Source: Bacteroidaceae bacterium
GTDB lineage: Bacteria; Bacteroidota; Bacteroidia; Bacteroidales; Bacteroidaceae
Direction of reading: 5' to 3'
Assembly (NCBI GenBank): GCA_017555585.1
Contig: JAFZGA010000005.1
Span: forward strand, 38,656-102,655
DNA: 64,000 nt
The position numbers were made by a program, and so were the translations under genes. Positions 7,219 to 15,667 of this stretch are shown here, in pieces (within the stretch, counting starts at the first letter, position 1; each line of letters begins with the position of its first letter). Under the pieces are notes generated by a model. That model was not told where the DNA came from. It worked only from the letters and a program-made list of their open reading frames with translations, and did not search any database.

Positions 7219-10215
7219 TTAATTATGCTGTTCGTTCTCTGAATTCAATATCTCCAAACGCGATTCAATCATCTCTGCTATATCGTCTTCTCCTTCATAG
7301 TTGTTCTGCAGTGAGATCAGATATTGCTTTGCCTCCATCTTTCTATTCTGTATAGAATACAGATCAGACAGAAGAATGAAACTGCGTGCAAGCCAATATG
7401 CGTGTGGTGTACTTTCATTTATGTACTCCATGATTATCTCTTCGCACTCATTATACATCTCCTGGTCATATTTTATCTGTGCAAGCAGGTATTTTGCTTC
7501 TGCGCCCTCTCTTGTTCTGGTGTCGCTTGCCAATTCGCTGAGGTCTTTTGTCGCAACGTCGCTCTTCTCCATTGCAAGATATGCTTTTGCGCGGTTGTAT
7601 CTTGCTTCGCGCTTTATCTCGTTCGAGGTTGTGCTGTTTGCTAACAGTTCGCCGGCATACTTTACTGTCTCGCCATATTTGTCGAGTTTTTGTGCCGTGC
7701 GCATGATGTTAATTCGTGCTAACTGACGGCGTTCCTCATTGCTGCTCTTCACAAGCAGTTGCTTGTAAAGTTCACCGGCCTCTTCATATTCCTCTTTACC
7801 GTAATGAATGCTTGCCGCCCTTATTGTTGCCGGTTCGGTGTACTTGTTGTCCGAGAAACCGATAACCTCTTTGTAATGTTTGAGTGCATCTTCAATGTTC
7901 TTCTGGCTATAATATATCTCACCAAGATAATAATGGGTATCGAGACGGTATGCTCCGTTTTCGTGTCCGGCGAGATACTCTTCGAACTTTTCCTTGGCAG
8001 CTTCGACTTCTCCCTTACCGTACATTTTCTCTGCAGCGGTATATGAAAGGGTATCTATTTCGTTCTTGTCGATTGCATTTACACCTTTGGTGGTTTTTGC
8101 ATACTGTGCGAACTCAGTTACCTCTCCCATATCGACATATATGTTTTTCAAATCCTGGAAAGCAACCTGTGCCTCGTCGCTGTGCGGGTATCGTTCGATA
8201 ATCTCCTTGTATGTCTCTATGGCTTTGTCTCTCTCTCCTATGGAGTTGTATACCATAGCCTTCTCTGTTGTAGCACGACGGGTAAGAGCACTCTTCGGGA
8301 ATCGTACTGTCAGTCTGTCGAATGCGATGATGGCTTCGTTGGGCTGTTCCAACTCAAGAAAAGCTCGTCCCATTTCATAGAAGGCCTGCTCTGCATAAAC
8401 ACTGTTCGGATATTTCGCCAATAGTGTTTTCAGTGTAATTACCTTGTCGTTGTATCTGTCCGAGAGGCCTTGCGCCAATGCCGAACGATAAAGAGGAAAG
8501 TCGCAAGCCGAGCTGTCGGCAGCTATTGACATATTGTAGTAATGGTCTGCGGTAGTGTATTCGCGTTGGTAGAAATGGCAGTCGGCAATACGGTTGAAAG
8601 CATCGGCTATTATTTCTTTGTATTCACCAATGGAGTTGTCGATGAAGTTCTTAAACTCCTTTCGTGCTTCAGGGTATCTCTTCTGTTGGAAAAGGGTGTA
8701 TCCTATGCCGTACAGTGCGCGCTGGCTGTTGACACCACCGTTGATGATTGACATGCGGTAACTGTTTGCCGCATTGTTGTAATCGCCTTTCTGGAAAAGT
8801 GCCTCACCCTTCCAGTAGAGGGCATCGGCGTATGTGGCTTTGTTGTACTTGGACAACTCTATGGAACGGTCCATGAACGAAATGGCACCATTCATATTGC
8901 CGTTGATGAACTCCTGCACACCAAGACGGTACAGAATCTTCTGTTTTGCCTTAAGGATTTCTGCTGATGGATTCTTTATCTTGTTTATTGATTGCAATGC
9001 CACATTGTAATTGTGGGTGTTCATGTAGACTTCCACCAAGTAACCTTCCACATTGTTGGCGTGCTCCGAGCCGGGATAGTCGTTCAGGAATTGTTCGAAC
9101 ACCTTGACACTCTCGGCAAACGGTGAATAGTTGGTGCGGTGCAGACACAGAGCGTAATTGTACATCGCCTCCTCACGTACCTTGTTATCGAAAGTCATTG
9201 TCGAAGCGAGCTCGAACGATAGGCGTGCGTTGTTCTCGTCCTTTCTGTCAAGCATGATGATACCTGTATGCAACAACGAACTTTGCGCAACTCCGTCGTT
9301 ACCGTCGTTACATGCCTGGAATAGAGGCAAGGCCTTGTCGAAGTCACCGTTCTTGAAGTGGCACATCGCCAGCTGATAGCATGCGATGCGTTGAGGTTTT
9401 TCGGTCTTTTCAATGTATCGTGCAAGTGGTGTGATGGCATCTTCGTAATTGCCTTCGGCATATCTTGCCGCACCTATAATCTGCAGCATTCTTGCTATCT
9501 GCTGCTTCTTTTTTCCGTTCTGGAGAATAAACTTGTTGGCTATGTCTCCAGCCTCTTTATACTCACCTCGTTTCAAATGTATTCCTGCAATGAAGTATGG
9601 AATGTCGTATTTGTACTTCTTGCTCTCCTTTACGCTATTGAAGCCACGTTCTGCAGCATCGAGGTTGTTTTTGTCGTAATTGATTACGGCAAGATGGAAT
9701 ATGGCATCATCGGCATACTTCTTGCTGTTGATTACAGTCGTGCGCAACATGCTCACGGCATTTTCCTCCTTGCCACACTCCAGTAACGAAAGGGCATGGT
9801 ACAGAGTGGCTCTCTCACGTTGCTCGCGTGTCAGGCGCTTGATGTTGCTCTTGTCGAACCATTGGCATGCCAATTCAAAATTCTTGCTGTGGTAGTACGA
9901 CTCGGCGATATAACAGCCCAACAGCTCTTTCTTTGAACTTTCGGGGTAGTCGTCGAGATATTGCAGTATCAACGCCCTGCCTTCGAGATAGTTCTCTTCG
10001 AATGTGGCTGTAGCTTCGAGCAACTCCAGTTCCTGTATTGCAGTAGCTTCTAACCCTTGGGTATCGATTCTCTTTATCAGAGTCAGTGCAGTAGCGTACT
10101 TCCCGTCGTTATACAGGCGATGGCACTCCTTTATCAAATCCTCTCTGTTGTCGGTCTGTCCAATCGTTGTCAGTGTCAACGAGGCAAACATAAGTAAAAA
10201 AATACTCCGTCTCAT
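7219..10215 (-). CDS. Large exported tetratricopeptide-repeat protein
   Basis: 998 aa with an N-terminal signal peptide ending near TTIGQTD and no lipobox cysteine, so a periplasmic location is inferred. Almost the whole length consists of degenerate TPR helices, for example YALCLHRTNYSPFAESVKVF, YADALYWKGEALFQKGDYNN and RYPHSDEAQVAFQDL. These form a superhelical protein-binding scaffold. No enzymatic domain is visible. It lies 2 nt after the NUDIX gene and 5 nt before the barrel gene. The context suggests it is a periplasmic partner of the barrel protein, but the process it serves is not shown by the sequence. Confidence 0.8.
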   Translation of the reverse strand: MRRSIFLLMFASLTLTTIGQTDNREDLIKECHRLYNDGKYATALTLIKRIDTQGLEATAIQELELLEATATFEENYLEGRALILQYLDDYPESSKKELLGCYIAESYYHSKNFELACQWFDKSNIKRLTREQRERATLYHALSLLECGKEENAVSMLRTTVINSKKYADDAIFHLAVINYDKNNLDAAERGFNSVKESKKYKYDIPYFIAGIHLKRGEYKEAGDIANKFILQNGKKKQQIARMLQIIGAARYAEGNYEDAITPLARYIEKTEKPQRIACYQLAMCHFKNGDFDKALPLFQACNDGNDGVAQSSLLHTGIIMLDRKDENNARLSFELASTMTFDNKVREEAMYNYALCLHRTNYSPFAESVKVFEQFLNDYPGSEHANNVEGYLVEVYMNTHNYNVALQSINKIKNPSAEILKAKQKILYRLGVQEFINGNMNGAISFMDRSIELSKYNKATYADALYWKGEALFQKGDYNNAANSYRMSIINGGVNSQRALYGIGYTLFQQKRYPEARKEFKNFIDNSIGEYKEIIADAFNRIADCHFYQREYTTADHYYNMSIAADSSACDFPLYRSALAQGLSDRYNDKVITLKTLLAKYPNSVYAEQAFYEMGRAFLELEQPNEAIIAFDRLTVRFPKSALTRRATTEKAMVYNSIGERDKAIETYKEIIERYPHSDEAQVAFQDLKNIYVDMGEVTEFAQYAKTTKGVNAIDKNEIDTLSYTAAEKMYGKGEVEAAKEKFEEYLAGHENGAYRLDTHYYLGEIYYSQKNIEDALKHYKEVIGFSDNKYTEPATIRAASIHYGKEEYEEAGELYKQLLVKSSNEERRQLARINIMRTAQKLDKYGETVKYAGELLANSTTSNEIKREARYNRAKAYLAMEKSDVATKDLSELASDTRTREGAEAKYLLAQIKYDQEMYNECEEIIMEYINESTPHAYWLARSFILLSDLYSIQNRKMEAKQYLISLQNNYEGEDDIAEMIESRLEILNSENEQHN

Positions 10216-10217
10216 TT

Positions 10218-10754
10218 TTATAGTGTATTGTTCTTGTACAGTTCTTTGAACATCTCAATGCTCTTCCTTATCGATTGCAACCCGAATTCCTTGCTGTCGA
10301 GTGTAGCGATGCTTCTCCATTGCAATGCCTCCACATCGTCATCGGCTATGGTTGTGTTGCAGTCTTCCACTTCGCATTTGAAGAACATATCCATCGTATG
10401 CAATTCCATGCCTGAATATTTGTAGATGTTCGGTATAGTAAACAGATATTGTGTCGATGTCACTTTCAGTCCGGTCTCCTCCAGCACCTCTCTTGCAACT
10501 CCCTCCTCGGCGGTCTCATAACTGTCGCAAAATCCGCCAGGCAGGTCAAGTGTTCCCTTTGCAGGTTCTTTTGAACGTGTTGCGACAAGAATTTCTCCAC
10601 TCTTGTTCGTGATTATTGCAACCGTTGCCGCAAGCGGGTTGAAATAGTACACGAAACCACAGTCTTCGCAACGTTTCGATTTGAAATCGTTTTCCATAAA
10701 ATGGTTCTTGCCGCATTTGGGGCAGAATCTGAATAGGTGCAAAGGGTGTTGCAT
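10218..10754 (-). CDS. NUDIX hydrolase with N-terminal zinc ribbon
   Basis: 178 aa. An N-terminal two-CxxC knuckle (FCPKCGKN and CEDCGF, residues 10-33) resembles the zinc ribbon of NudC/NADH pyrophosphatase-like NUDIX proteins. A complete Nudix box follows (GFCDSYETAEEGV, then AREVLEETGL) that matches Gx5Ex7REUxEExGU, so the metal-binding glutamates are intact. The family hydrolyses nucleoside diphosphate-linked compounds; the substrate cannot be read from sequence. It is the first gene of the NUDIX-TPR-OMP operon. Why a cytosolic housekeeping hydrolase heads an envelope operon is unclear. The divergent promoter to gpmI lies immediately upstream. Confidence 0.88.
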   Translation of the reverse strand: MQHPLHLFRFCPKCGKNHFMENDFKSKRCEDCGFVYYFNPLAATVAIITNKSGEILVATRSKEPAKGTLDLPGGFCDSYETAEEGVAREVLEETGLKVTSTQYLFTIPNIYKYSGMELHTMDMFFKCEVEDCNTTIADDDVEALQWRSIATLDSKEFGLQSIRKSIEMFKELYKNNTL

Positions 10755-10799
10755 AACGGTGAAATCATTAATTGTTGAACAGCAAATCCGTTTAATCTA

Positions 10800-10807
10800 C
10801 AAAGTTA
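10800..10807 (-). promoter_or_regulatory. Putative -7 element for the NUDIX-TPR-OMP operon
   Basis: The minus strand reads TAACTTTG, matching TAnnTTTG, about 45 nt before the NUDIX start. It faces away from an identical element that serves gpmI at 10934. Confidence 0.55.
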
Positions 10808-10933
10808 CGTTATTTTTATAATAAACTTCCCTTTTTATAGAATTATTTAGATAAATTGGTTTGATATGCAATGTTTTGACGCGGTTTTTGTGTTTTTCTT
10901 GCAATATATGGCCGAATACAAAATAAAAATGAC

Positions 10934-10941
10934 TAACTTTG
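10934..10941 (+). promoter_or_regulatory. Putative -7 element of gpmI
   Basis: TAACTTTG matches the TAnnTTTG consensus, 47 nt upstream of the gpmI start chosen here. An upstream in-frame ATG at 10866 precedes this element, so it cannot be the start on this transcript. No good -33 TTTG is visible at the expected spacing. Confidence 0.5.
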
Positions 10942-10988
10942 TAGCGATTTTGCGTTTTTTAGAAACAAATTTTAATTCAGATAATATT

Positions 10989-12488
10989 ATGGCAAACAAA
11001 GCATTATTGGTAATTCTCGACGGTTGGGGTGTCGGTAACCACGGTAAGGGTGATGTTATTTTCAATACTCCTACACCATATTGGGATCATTTGACATCGG
11101 TTTATCCTACATCACAGCTTCAGGCAAGCGGTGAGAATGTAGGTCTTCCTGCTGGTCAGATGGGTAACAGTGAGGTAGGTCACCTCAATATCGGTGGCGG
11201 CCGCGTAGTTTACCAGGACCTTTTGAAGATAAACCGTGCTATTGCTGACGGTTCAATAGAGAAGAATCCTGAACTCGTTGCAGCAGTGGAATATGCAAAG
11301 AACAACGGTAAGAAACTACACTTCATGGGCTTGACATCGGACGGTGGTGTACACAGTTCACTCGAACATCTTGAGGCAATGTACAGATTTGCAGTTGCTC
11401 AGGGCGTTGAGAATGCATATGTACACTGTTTTATGGACGGTCGTGATACCGATCCCAAGAGCGGTGCGGGCTTCATCGAGCAGCTCACAGCCAAGGAACT
11501 CAAGTTGGCAACAATCGTAGGCCGTTATTACGCTATGGACCGCGACAAGCGTTGGGAGCGTGTGAAGATTGCATACGATCTTATCGTGAATGGCGAGGGA
11601 AAGCAGGCAAGCGACATGGTTGCTGCTGTCAAGGAGTCATACGAGGAGGGTGTAACCGATGAGTTTATAAAGCCAATCGTAAACACCAACTATGATGCAC
11701 GTATCAGCGATGGCGACGCTGTAATCTTCTTCAATTACCGTAATGACCGTGCAAAAGAGCTTACAGTGGTTCTTACACAGGAGGATATGCCTGCTGAGGG
11801 TATGCATACAATACCAGGTTTGCAGTATTACTGCATGACTCCATATGATGCGAAGTTTACTGGTGTACACATCCTTTTCGACAAGGAAAATGTTGACAAC
11901 ACTCTTGGTGAGTTCGTGTCAAAGCAGGGTATGAAACAGCTTCATATTGCCGAGACAGAGAAGTATGCCCACGTTACATTCTTCTTCAACGGTGGTCGCG
12001 AGACACCATACGAAGGTGAGGAACGTATTCTTGTTCCATCTCCAAAGGTTGCTACATACGACCTTCAACCCGAGATGAGCGCATACGAGGTTAAGGATAA
12101 GCTTGTTGCTGAAATCAACAGCGAGAAATTCGACTTCATTGTTGTGAATTTCGCTAACGGCGACATGGTTGGCCACACAGGTATCTACAGTGCAATCGAA
12201 AAGGCTGTTCTTGCCGTAGACGCTTGCTTGAAGGATGTTATCGAGGCTGCACGCGAGCATGGTTATGAGTCAATCATTATTGCTGACCACGGTAATGCCG
12301 ACAATGCAGTAAACCCTGACGGTTCACCAAACACAGCACACTCTTTGAATCCGGTTCCATGCGTGTATGTTACAAATACCGAGAATGCAACCATTGAGGA
12401 TGGTATCCTTGCAGACGTAGCTCCAACAATCCTTAAGATTATGGGTCTTGAAGCTCCTGCTGAGATGACAGGTAAGTCACTCATTTGA
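10989..12488 (+). CDS. gpmI: 2,3-bisphosphoglycerate-independent phosphoglycerate mutase
   Basis: 499 aa from the chosen start [14 protein letters not shown]. It interconverts 3- and 2-phosphoglycerate in glycolysis and gluconeogenesis, using two Mn ions and a phosphoserine intermediate. The metal-site Asp is D11 in ILDGWG. The nucleophile is S61 in MGNSEVGH. The C-terminal phosphatase-fold metal ligands are in [12 protein letters not shown] and IIADHGNAD. The frame extends upstream to 10866, but those 41 residues lack family similarity and precede the promoter element, so I reject the longer start. It appears monocistronic, with a GC-rich hairpin downstream. Confidence 0.96.
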   Translation: MANKALLVILDGWGVGNHGKGDVIFNTPTPYWDHLTSVYPTSQLQASGENVGLPAGQMGNSEVGHLNIGGGRVVYQDLLKINRAIADGSIEKNPELVAAVEYAKNNGKKLHFMGLTSDGGVHSSLEHLEAMYRFAVAQGVENAYVHCFMDGRDTDPKSGAGFIEQLTAKELKLATIVGRYYAMDRDKRWERVKIAYDLIVNGEGKQASDMVAAVKESYEEGVTDEFIKPIVNTNYDARISDGDAVIFFNYRNDRAKELTVVLTQEDMPAEGMHTIPGLQYYCMTPYDAKFTGVHILFDKENVDNTLGEFVSKQGMKQLHIAETEKYAHVTFFFNGGRETPYEGEERILVPSPKVATYDLQPEMSAYEVKDKLVAEINSEKFDFIVVNFANGDMVGHTGIYSAIEKAVLAVDACLKDVIEAAREHGYESIIIADHGNADNAVNPDGSPNTAHSLNPVPCVYVTNTENATIEDGILADVAPTILKIMGLEAPAEMTGKSLI

Positions 12489-12524
12489 TTTGTAGGGTAA
12501 TTATTAATGACAAACAATAATTGG

Positions 12525-12552
12525 ATCCCCGCCCCATGAGTGGGGTGGGGAT
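12525..12552 (+). terminator. GC-rich hairpin after gpmI
   Basis: ATCCCCGCCCCA pairs with TGGGGTGGGGAT (12 bp with one G-U) around a 4-nt TGAG loop. A loose run of T residues follows. It ends 11 nt before the DUF3109 start, so it could terminate gpmI transcripts or attenuate read-through into the next gene. Confidence 0.65.
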
Positions 12553-12563
12553 TACTGATTTTT

Positions 12564-13145
12564 ATGGTACAGATAGGCGACACAATAGTATCTTTTGACC
12601 TTTTTCAGGAGTATTTCTGCTGTAATTTCTCACACTGCAAGGGAATATGCTGTGTAGAGGGTGATGCAGGTGCACCGGTGTTGTTCGAGGAGGTCGAAAA
12701 GCTCGAAGAGGCACTTGAGGTTATAGCATCTGAAATGACACCCGAGGCACGCGCTGTCGTTGATGAGCAGGGTGTTGTATACAACGACCGCGATGGTGAC
12801 CTTGTTACATCTATTGTAAACGGCAAGGACTGTGTCTTTGCTTCGCGTGACGAGAATGGCGGTTGTATTTGTCTTATCGAGAAGGCATATCGCGAGGGGC
12901 GTACACCATGGCGTAAGCCCATATCATGCTATCTCTATCCAGTGCGTCTGCGTAAGGTGGGAGATTTTACAGCGGTCAATTTCCACAAGTGGGACGTATG
13001 CAGCAGTGCCTTTATCAAAGGACGCAGAAAAGGTATCCGAGCATACGAGTTTCTGAAAGAACCTTTGATAGAACGCTTTGGCAGAGAGTGGTACGATGAA
13101 CTGCTCGTTGTAGCCGAAGAGCTCAAGAAACAGAATATGCTTTAG
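12564..13145 (+). CDS. DUF3109 cysteine-rich protein
   Basis: 193 aa from the start MVQIGDTIVSFDLFQEYFCC. The N-terminal cysteine cluster (CCNFSHCKGICC, about residues 18-29), the following VEGDAGAP turn and later cysteines fit DUF3109, a family related to the YkgJ-type CxxxC cluster proteins that probably binds zinc or an iron-sulfur centre. Biochemical role is unknown. I chose the ATG at 12564 rather than 12540 because the upstream one lies inside the gpmI hairpin and adds residues not seen in the family. No signal peptide, so cytosolic. There is no obvious functional link to gpmI. Confidence 0.8.
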   Translation: MVQIGDTIVSFDLFQEYFCCNFSHCKGICCVEGDAGAPVLFEEVEKLEEALEVIASEMTPEARAVVDEQGVVYNDRDGDLVTSIVNGKDCVFASRDENGGCICLIEKAYREGRTPWRKPISCYLYPVRLRKVGDFTAVNFHKWDVCSSAFIKGRRKGIRAYEFLKEPLIERFGREWYDELLVVAEELKKQNML

Positions 13146-13277
13146 TCTGTCAGCTACAACTGATAGCCGATGACACAGCCTGCAGTTGGCTGCTATAACT
13201 TTAGATTAGGCAAGATCCAGCTCGGGAGAGTTGGCAAATTGTAAGTAGTATATTATCTGCAGTTCCCGTAATTGAAT

Positions 13278-13308
13278 TTTGCAGAATAATAAAAGTGTAT
13301 TATTTTTG
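13278..13308 (+). promoter_or_regulatory. Consensus Bacteroidota promoter for the 744-aa gene
   Basis: TTTG at 13278-13281 and TATTTTTG at 13301-13308 are separated by exactly 19 nt, the classic TTTG-N19-TAnnTTTG layout. This leaves a leader of about 40 nt before the start at 13356. The rest of the 210-bp gap before this gene (13146-13277) holds no feature I can name. Confidence 0.8.
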
Positions 13309-13355
13309 TGAGTAGAAATTATTGGGACACATATAAAACGAAGACTTATTAAATT

Positions 13356-15590
13356 ATGGCGACAAAAAAACATTCATGGAACTACGATAATATCGGTGGT
13401 TTTACACGCGTGAAAATCACCACAGGTGCTGACATTGCCCATTTAGGAGAGCTGGATGTCAAGAAGTGGACTGTATTGTCATGTCCTACCACAGGATTGG
13501 ATATTGATGATAAAAGCCTGAAATACATTGATGCCGATAATGATGGACGTATCCGCGTGAACGATGTGGTTGCTACATCGCAGTGGTTGACTTCGGTAGT
13601 CAAGGATGCGGATCTGATTGTCAAAGGTGCCGACAATATTGATGTAGAACTGTTCAATAAAGAAAATGCCGATGGATTGAGACTGTATAATTCAGCAAAG
13701 CAGATTCTTGTAAATCTTGGTAATGAGGGCTCTGTCATCTCTTTGGCAGAAACTAAGGACTATACTGCAATTTTCGCCAAGACACGTTTCAATGGTGACG
13801 GTATAATAACTGAACAGTCTACTGATGACGCTGAAGAAAAAGCACTCATTGCGGCCATTGTCAATGCTTTTGGCGGTGTGGTAGACCGTAGCGGTGTGAA
13901 TGGCACAAACGCTGAACTCATAGAGAAGTTCTATCAGGCATTGGCCGATTATCTGGCATGGAGCGAGGCTGCCGTTGAAGCTCCTTACGGTGCGGATACC
14001 GATAAGGCTATCGAGGCATATAATGCTCTTGACATAAAGGTGAAGGATTATTTCATGCGCTCAAAACTCGCTTCATTTTCACCGGAGAGTGCGATGAAGC
14101 TTGATGTGCAGACTGCGCTTATCGAGGCTATCAGTGCCGATAATCTTACCGGCAAGACCGATGAAATAGCAGCTTATCCCATTGCGCGTGTTACCGGCAA
14201 GGCAGAACTGGATGTTGATGCTGCAATAAACCCGGCATGGGCTTCGCAATTCAGCACTCTGATATCCATTGTAAAACCAAAGGAGAAGGTTCTTACCGAG
14301 GCTGTGTGGGCTGCCATAGGTGCTTCTTTTGCATCATATAACGCCTGGAAAGCTGCCAAGAAAGGTGGTGAGGTCGAGGCATTGGGTGTAGAGACAATAA
14401 AAAAGATGCTTGCCGATGACAAGAAACAGGCTTTGCTTGACCTTGTAGCACAGGATCTTGCCCTCAAAGATTCAGCCGACGGTATTGATATGGTAGATAA
14501 ATTTTTGCATATATATCGTGATTTCTATCGTTTGCTTCGCAATTTTGTTGCTTTTCAGGATTTCTATTCACGAAGCAAGAGCGTCAAGGCAATCTTCCAA
14601 AGTGGTCGTCTGATTATTGACCAACGTGAATGCCGTATGTGTATGCTTGTTGCCGATATGGCAAAGCACAATACTATGGCACCGGCGAGTGGCATGTATC
14701 TTGTATATTGTGATTGTACCACTAAGGCTAGTCCTGCCAAGTTGAGCATCGTTGCTGCTGTTACGGTTGGTGATGTAGGTGACCTTGTCGTGGGCAAGAA
14801 TGCTATCTATTATGACAACCAAGGACAGATGTGGGATGCTGTAATAACCAAGATTATAGACAATCCTATCAGTGTAGGTCAGGCTTTCTGGTCTCCTTAC
14901 CGTCGTATGGCAACTACCGTCGAGAACCTGATAAATAAGACTGCAGCCGACAAGGATGCTGCAATAATGAAGGATGCCAATGCCAAAATCAATGCCACTC
15001 CAGCCGCAACACCTGCTGATGACAAGAGCAAGGCTCCGACACCCCCATTCGATATTGCAAAGTTTGCCGGAATCTTCGCAGCCATAGGTATGGCTTTCGG
15101 AATGATTGGTACTGCATTAGCCGGTATATTGGATAGTTTGAAAGGGTTTACGTGGTGGCAGTATTTAGGTATATTTATCGGTATTATGCTGTTTATTTCA
15201 GGTCCGGCTATGATTATGGCGTGGATGAAACTACGCCGTCGTAATATCGCTCCATTGCTCAATGCCAACGGATGGGCAATCAATGCTTCGGCAAAGATAA
15301 GTATTCCGTTTGGCGAGACATTGACCGATATTGCCAAGTTCCCTAAGCTGAAACTCAAAGACCCATATGCAAGAAAAGGAATTCCTGCATGGCAGAAATG
15401 GATTATATCTTTAGTGTTGCTTATAGTTGTACTTGCAGGTCTGTGGCTCGGTAACATATTTGCATGCATGGGCGCACCTTCTCCACTCTCTTTCTTTAAT
15501 AAGGAACAGGTTGAGGTGGTTGAAGAACCACAGGCAGTACCTGCCGAAGAAGCCGTTGCGGCAGACAGTATTCCTGCTGTAAGCCAGTAA
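13356..15590 (+). CDS. Unrecognised 744-aa membrane protein with EF-hand loop and Cys cluster
   Basis: I do not recognise this protein. It has no signal peptide. An EF-hand-like calcium loop DADNDGRIRVND occupies residues 59-70 (Asp at 1, 3, 5 and 12, Gly at 6, Ile at 8), and a weaker FNGDGIIT loop lies near 145-152. A long, Ala-rich, mostly helical region follows to about 410. Then comes a cysteine group, C426-x2-C429, H438 and C452-x-C454, that could bind zinc. A low-complexity A/P/D linker (540-565) leads to three likely membrane helices near 571-594, 600-625 and 680-704. The tail is acidic and rich in V/E/A. The large N-terminal part is probably cytosolic. A consensus promoter and a hairpin downstream suggest a single-gene transcript that ends against the efflux operon. 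Confidence 0.75.
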   Translation: MATKKHSWNYDNIGGFTRVKITTGADIAHLGELDVKKWTVLSCPTTGLDIDDKSLKYIDADNDGRIRVNDVVATSQWLTSVVKDADLIVKGADNIDVELFNKENADGLRLYNSAKQILVNLGNEGSVISLAETKDYTAIFAKTRFNGDGIITEQSTDDAEEKALIAAIVNAFGGVVDRSGVNGTNAELIEKFYQALADYLAWSEAAVEAPYGADTDKAIEAYNALDIKVKDYFMRSKLASFSPESAMKLDVQTALIEAISADNLTGKTDEIAAYPIARVTGKAELDVDAAINPAWASQFSTLISIVKPKEKVLTEAVWAAIGASFASYNAWKAAKKGGEVEALGVETIKKMLADDKKQALLDLVAQDLALKDSADGIDMVDKFLHIYRDFYRLLRNFVAFQDFYSRSKSVKAIFQSGRLIIDQRECRMCMLVADMAKHNTMAPASGMYLVYCDCTTKASPAKLSIVAAVTVGDVGDLVVGKNAIYYDNQGQMWDAVITKIIDNPISVGQAFWSPYRRMATTVENLINKTAADKDAAIMKDANAKINATPAATPADDKSKAPTPPFDIAKFAGIFAAIGMAFGMIGTALAGILDSLKGFTWWQYLGIFIGIMLFISGPAMIMAWMKLRRRNIAPLLNANGWAINASAKISIPFGETLTDIAKFPKLKLKDPYARKGIPAWQKWIISLVLLIVVLAGLWLGNIFACMGAPSPLSFFNKEQVEVVEEPQAVPAEEAVAADSIPAVSQ

Positions 15591-15610
15591 AAGATACAAC
15601 TACTCAACTA

Positions 15611-15667
15611 AAAGCCTCATCAATGTGTTTATACCTTGTTAAAGGTTAACATATATGATGAGGCTTT
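15611..15667 (+). terminator. Hairpin overlapping the start of the efflux outer-membrane gene
   Basis: AAAGCCTCATCA (15611-15622) pairs perfectly with TGATGAGGCTTT (15656-15667), followed by CTTTTTTATTT. The loop is 33 nt and contains the smaller hairpin ACCTT-GTTA-AAGGT. It can terminate the 744-aa gene. The 3' arm also contains the ATGATG start of the next gene, so the same structure could hide that start. Confidence 0.6.

Noticed and set aside
10866-10988. Upstream extension of gpmI to the ATG at 10866
   Set aside because: The added 41 residues are unlike the family, and the likely -7 promoter element (10934-10941) lies within them.
14897-15607. 236-codon open frame antisense to the 744-aa gene
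   Set aside because: It mirrors the membrane-helix codons of the sense gene and lacks its own start context; the sense strand has a consensus promoter.
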